Below, piece by piece: positions 59,161 through 61,606 of a stretch of 61,606 nucleotides of DNA. Source of the stretch: an uncultured Agathobacter sp. Lineage in GTDB: Bacteria; Bacillota; Clostridia; Lachnospirales; Lachnospiraceae. The stretch spans positions 1 to 61,606 of the forward strand of contig CAKRKX010000004.1 of assembly GCA_934358675.1 (NCBI GenBank), in the 5' to 3' direction. The notes beneath the pieces were generated by a model. That model was not told the origin of the DNA, ran no database searches, and saw nothing but the letters and a program-made list of their open reading frames with translations. Numbering within the stretch: position 1 is the first letter of the stretch; the number at the start of each line of letters is the position of its first letter. The position numbers and the translations under genes were made by a program.

Positions 59161-61606
59161 CTAGACACCAGTACTATGCTTGCGTCTCTTCTCATAAATC
59201 CGGTAACAGAATACTGCCTCCTCATCCGTGATCACCTCATGGGAAAAGGCGCATTTCTTCACAATTTCCATATATTGTTTCCAATCTGCTTCCGTAATAT
59301 TCGAGTATTCTTTCATCAGCTTATCTGCATACTCCGCATCCGTAAGCGGGCACATATGAAGTTCAAACCTGCCGGAGCGCGTCACATTTGCCATATTCAT
59401 CGGCCGTCCCTTCATCAGACCTCGATAGATACGGCGATTGATACGCCGTACCGCATTGCGGTTGCGTTTTGCCTGAAGTTCCTGCAGAAGACGCTTGCGG
59501 TAACTTGCCGCAAAACGATACCCTCCATAAAAGAGAAATCCCAACAACAACACGATCAAAACAATGATAAGTATGATTTTTATAAAACCGTTATCCTGCT
59601 TTGTACCCGTCTGCGGGTTTGTCTGGGTTGACTGCGTTTCCTTGATCTGCGTTGTCTGCGTATTCTGCTGTGTCGCCTGCTGGCTGGACTCAGTAATCTG
59701 AGACGGCTGCTCTGCAGCCTGCTGGCTTTCGAGTTCCTTCTTGCGCTCATCATGTCGCTTCTTTAATTCCTCGTCGCGTTTTCCGTTGGTCGGCACACTG
59801 TTATTCAGCCCTGTATAGCCCGGTGTCATCTCATATGGCACCCAGCCGATGCCATCCATGTAGATTTCCACCCATGCATGCGCACAGTAATCCTGTACCG
59901 TCGCAACATACTGGTTTGTATCCTCCTCCACCGAATCTTTCTTCGTGATCGTCTCGTTATCTTCCCTTGTAAAAGCAGACTGCTTTACAATAAATCCGGA
60001 AGCATAGCGCGCCGGAACCCCGAGCTCCTGTAGCATCAGCGTTGCCGCACTGGCATAGTGCATACAATATCCCTCTTTGCTCGTCCTCAGAAAATATTCG
60101 ACCGGATCCGTTCCAGCAGAAAGCGAATCAAGATACAGATTGTATTCCGTATCGGAGAATAACTGGTTTCGCACCTCAAGCGCGACTGCACTTCGCGCCA
60201 GATTGTTCGCATAACTCTGACATTGCCGGGTTAGCATATCCGTCCACGCATAGGAACTGTACAGGATCACCTGTCTCAGCCATGCTTCTTTGGCACGGTC
60301 ACAAACACTCATGTTGTCATCGGCATCCAGAAGCGAGTTTGCCTCCATCGCAGATCTTACCCGATTGATATATTCCTTAAGTTTCGGCACTTCGTCGGTA
60401 CCGTTTCGGTCATGTTCCAACACATAGCCGGCATACCATTTCTCACTTTCTTGATAGTCCTCATCTCCTGTGTCTGCACACATTTCCTCACGGCTCAGCA
60501 GATCCTGTGCCGGAAACATCCATTGCTCAAATGTAATCGAAGTTTCCTTCCCTTTACGCCATACCCCGTCTTTATTCAAACGGACATCCACATTGCTGCT
60601 CGATGGATTCCATAAGTACGGCAATAACGCCGAGTGACTCTCCGGATGTTCGTAATCAATCCGCATCGTCCCCGACGGAACACCGTAATTCATTTCAATC
60701 CATCCCGCAATAATGTCCTGCGTCATCTTCTCATAAGTCTTCTGCTGCAGATTCGTTGCAAGATCGATACTATCAAATCCCTGTGCATCTGCCTCTGTCT
60801 CATAGGAATCATCCAGCGGCTCCCATGTTCCGTTCCGATACGTCGAGCTACAAAACGATTTCAGATAAAGATTTCCCTGTGGAAGCTGGTTCGAATGAAT
60901 CGTCAGAACCGTCTCATCTCTATACTCCGGCTTATTGTTGCTCAGTCGCGACTGATCCTTATCATAGGATGTCTTTGACATGCCTCCGACAAGTGACATC
61001 AGACGGTCTTCCGCACCAAGCTGAAAATTAAGAAACTCCGGTCCATAATCCGGAATGCGATCTGCGCCGCCTTTGAAGCATACTGTCGTTGCGCCTGCCA
61101 CAACTCCGGCAACCATGACTGCTGCAGCAATGGACACAAGCTGCCATCTGACACGCTTTGCTGCGCGTTTTTGCCGTCCAATCCTTGTGCGGACCTGTGC
61201 CTTACCGACATCCCATCCACCGGAATACAGCACAATCACACCCGCAAATGAAATGAGAAGTGACTTTGCATCCGACCGCATATTGACAAGCAGCCCTGCA
61301 CACAACGCCACAATATTCGGCACGATCAGGAAAATGCGACACTCACTGACATAGCGCAGGATCACCATACACACCATCATGATCAGAACCGTATATGCCA
61401 ACGCGCTCCCCAGCTCTCCGCCTTCGTTATAAGGAAAATATTCGGTTCCGTTATATGTATTCCAATACGGTACATAATCGTCAAACCACGCATGAAAACC
61501 TGTACTGAGTGTTCCTCTTTCCTGCCATGTTCCTATGCATAGCCATCCAAGCAACAACACTTCGCACAATACTCGAATCCGGATCCTGTTCTCTTTAGCC
61601 AGAAAT
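59161..61606 (-). CDS. Membrane protein with external transglutaminase-like domain (5' end outside the window)
   Basis: The frame is open to the last base of the window, so the N-terminus is missing; a TTG at 61569 is only an internal codon. The visible part has several N-terminal membrane helices (about 200 residues), a large external region, and a transglutaminase-like core. The core has catalytic Cys in SKEGYCMHYASAATLMLQE, His in CAHAWVEIYMDG and the following Asp/Glu region GWVPYEMTPG. A Gln/Thr-rich stretch, a final membrane helix (IILIIVLIVLLLGFLFYGG) and a basic cytoplasmic domain (DUF4129-like) follow. Such proteins (TgpA/YebA-like) often sit with a DUF58 protein and a MoxR ATPase. 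Confidence 0.9.
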   Translation of the reverse strand, partial: FLAKENRIRIRVLCEVLLLGWLCIGTWQERGTLSTGFHAWFDDYVPYWNTYNGTEYFPYNEGGELGSALAYTVLIMMVCMVILRYVSECRIFLIVPNIVALCAGLLVNMRSDAKSLLISFAGVIVLYSGGWDVGKAQVRTRIGRQKRAAKRVRWQLVSIAAAVMVAGVVAGATTVCFKGGADRIPDYGPEFLNFQLGAEDRLMSLVGGMSKTSYDKDQSRLSNNKPEYRDETVLTIHSNQLPQGNLYLKSFCSSTYRNGTWEPLDDSYETEADAQGFDSIDLATNLQQKTYEKMTQDIIAGWIEMNYGVPSGTMRIDYEHPESHSALLPYLWNPSSSNVDVRLNKDGVWRKGKETSITFEQWMFPAQDLLSREEMCADTGDEDYQESEKWYAGYVLEHDRNGTDEVPKLKEYINRVRSAMEANSLLDADDNMSVCDRAKEAWLRQVILYSSYAWTDMLTRQCQSYANNLARSAVALEVRNQLFSDTEYNLYLDSLSAGTDPVEYFLRTSKEGYCMHYASAATLMLQELGVPARYASGFIVKQSAFTREDNETITKKDSVEEDTNQYVATVQDYCAHAWVEIYMDGIGWVPYEMTPGYTGLNNSVPTNGKRDEELKKRHDERKKELESQQAAEQPSQITESSQQATQQNTQTTQIKETQSTQTNPQTGTKQDNGFIKIILIIVLIVLLLGFLFYGGYRFAASYRKRLLQELQAKRNRNAVRRINRRIYRGLMKGRPMNMANVTRSGRFELHMCPLTDAEYADKLMKEYSNITEADWKQYMEIVKKCAFSHEVITDEEAVFCYRIYEKRRKHSTGV

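Noticed and set aside
1..61606. tRNA, rRNA, CRISPR, insertion sequences or prophage genes
   Set aside because: No cloverleaf with GGTTCGA-type arm, no rRNA words, no regular repeat-spacer array, no transposase, integrase or phage structural proteins were recognised.

Overview
The window reads as ordinary chromosome of a motile, anaerobic Firmicute of the family Lachnospiraceae (Roseburia/Lachnospira-like). The evidence is the flagellin with its FliS partner, a Gram-positive Tad pilus operon with DUF5702-, FHA- and Flp1-type members, a MecA adaptor, the Bacillus-like yaaO-kinase-yaaR-holB-ricT-trmN cluster, and sigma-A promoters of the TTGACA/TATAAT type with frequent TG-extended -10 boxes. 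Genus is inference. No rRNA, tRNA, CRISPR, insertion sequence or prophage was recognised.

Layout. 1-7401: mostly leftward housekeeping genes (lysS with a C-terminal tRNA-binding domain, greA behind a consensus promoter, dusB, coaX, a small unknown, birA, argF). 7594-13000: envelope and miscellaneous genes (SleB-type hydrolase with WalR-like sites, murG, HIT protein, flavodoxin-SCP2 protein, rhomboid). 13039-22430: a leftward Tad pilus operon from one strong promoter: prepilin peptidase, TadZ-like, TadA ATPase, TadB, TadC with an ectodomain, a 55-residue Flp pilin, TadG-like, TadE-like proteins, a second small A24 peptidase and an FHA protein. 22529-24716: DUF2508 protein, fliS and flagellin with a sigma-28-type promoter. 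24803-28210: DUF1858 protein, mecA, and an unusual kinase locus.

28306-38387: membrane-anchored GH18, CwlD-type amidase, a 979-residue repeat protein, glycogen branching enzyme, and a TPR/AAA+ protein. 38541-45224: AI-2E-type exporter, aconitase-family hydratase, and an operon of coiled-coil protein, response regulator and histidine kinase. 45380-46716: an AT-rich patch with a broken gene and an orphan. 46806-55454: stand-alone DnaK paralogue, small membrane protein and the yaaO-trmN cluster. 54543-56784: an AbiEi-like regulator with an AbiEii-like protein that lacks the expected catalytic residues, and a divergent ArgR-like regulator. 56886-61606: DacF-type carboxypeptidase, trmB behind a perfect palindrome, and a transglutaminase cut by the window end.

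The most striking locus is 26039-28208. A Ser/Thr-kinase-like protein carries a P-loop-degenerate ParA/MinD-like domain. A second, homologous domain lies in the -1 frame, exactly at an A AAA AAC slippery heptamer with a 10-bp hairpin 7 nt downstream. This suggests a programmed-frameshift fusion, unless it is a gene break or an assembly error in the A-run. The FHA protein and the P-loop-less TadZ in the nearby Tad operon make a phospho-signalling link to pilus assembly plausible but unproven.
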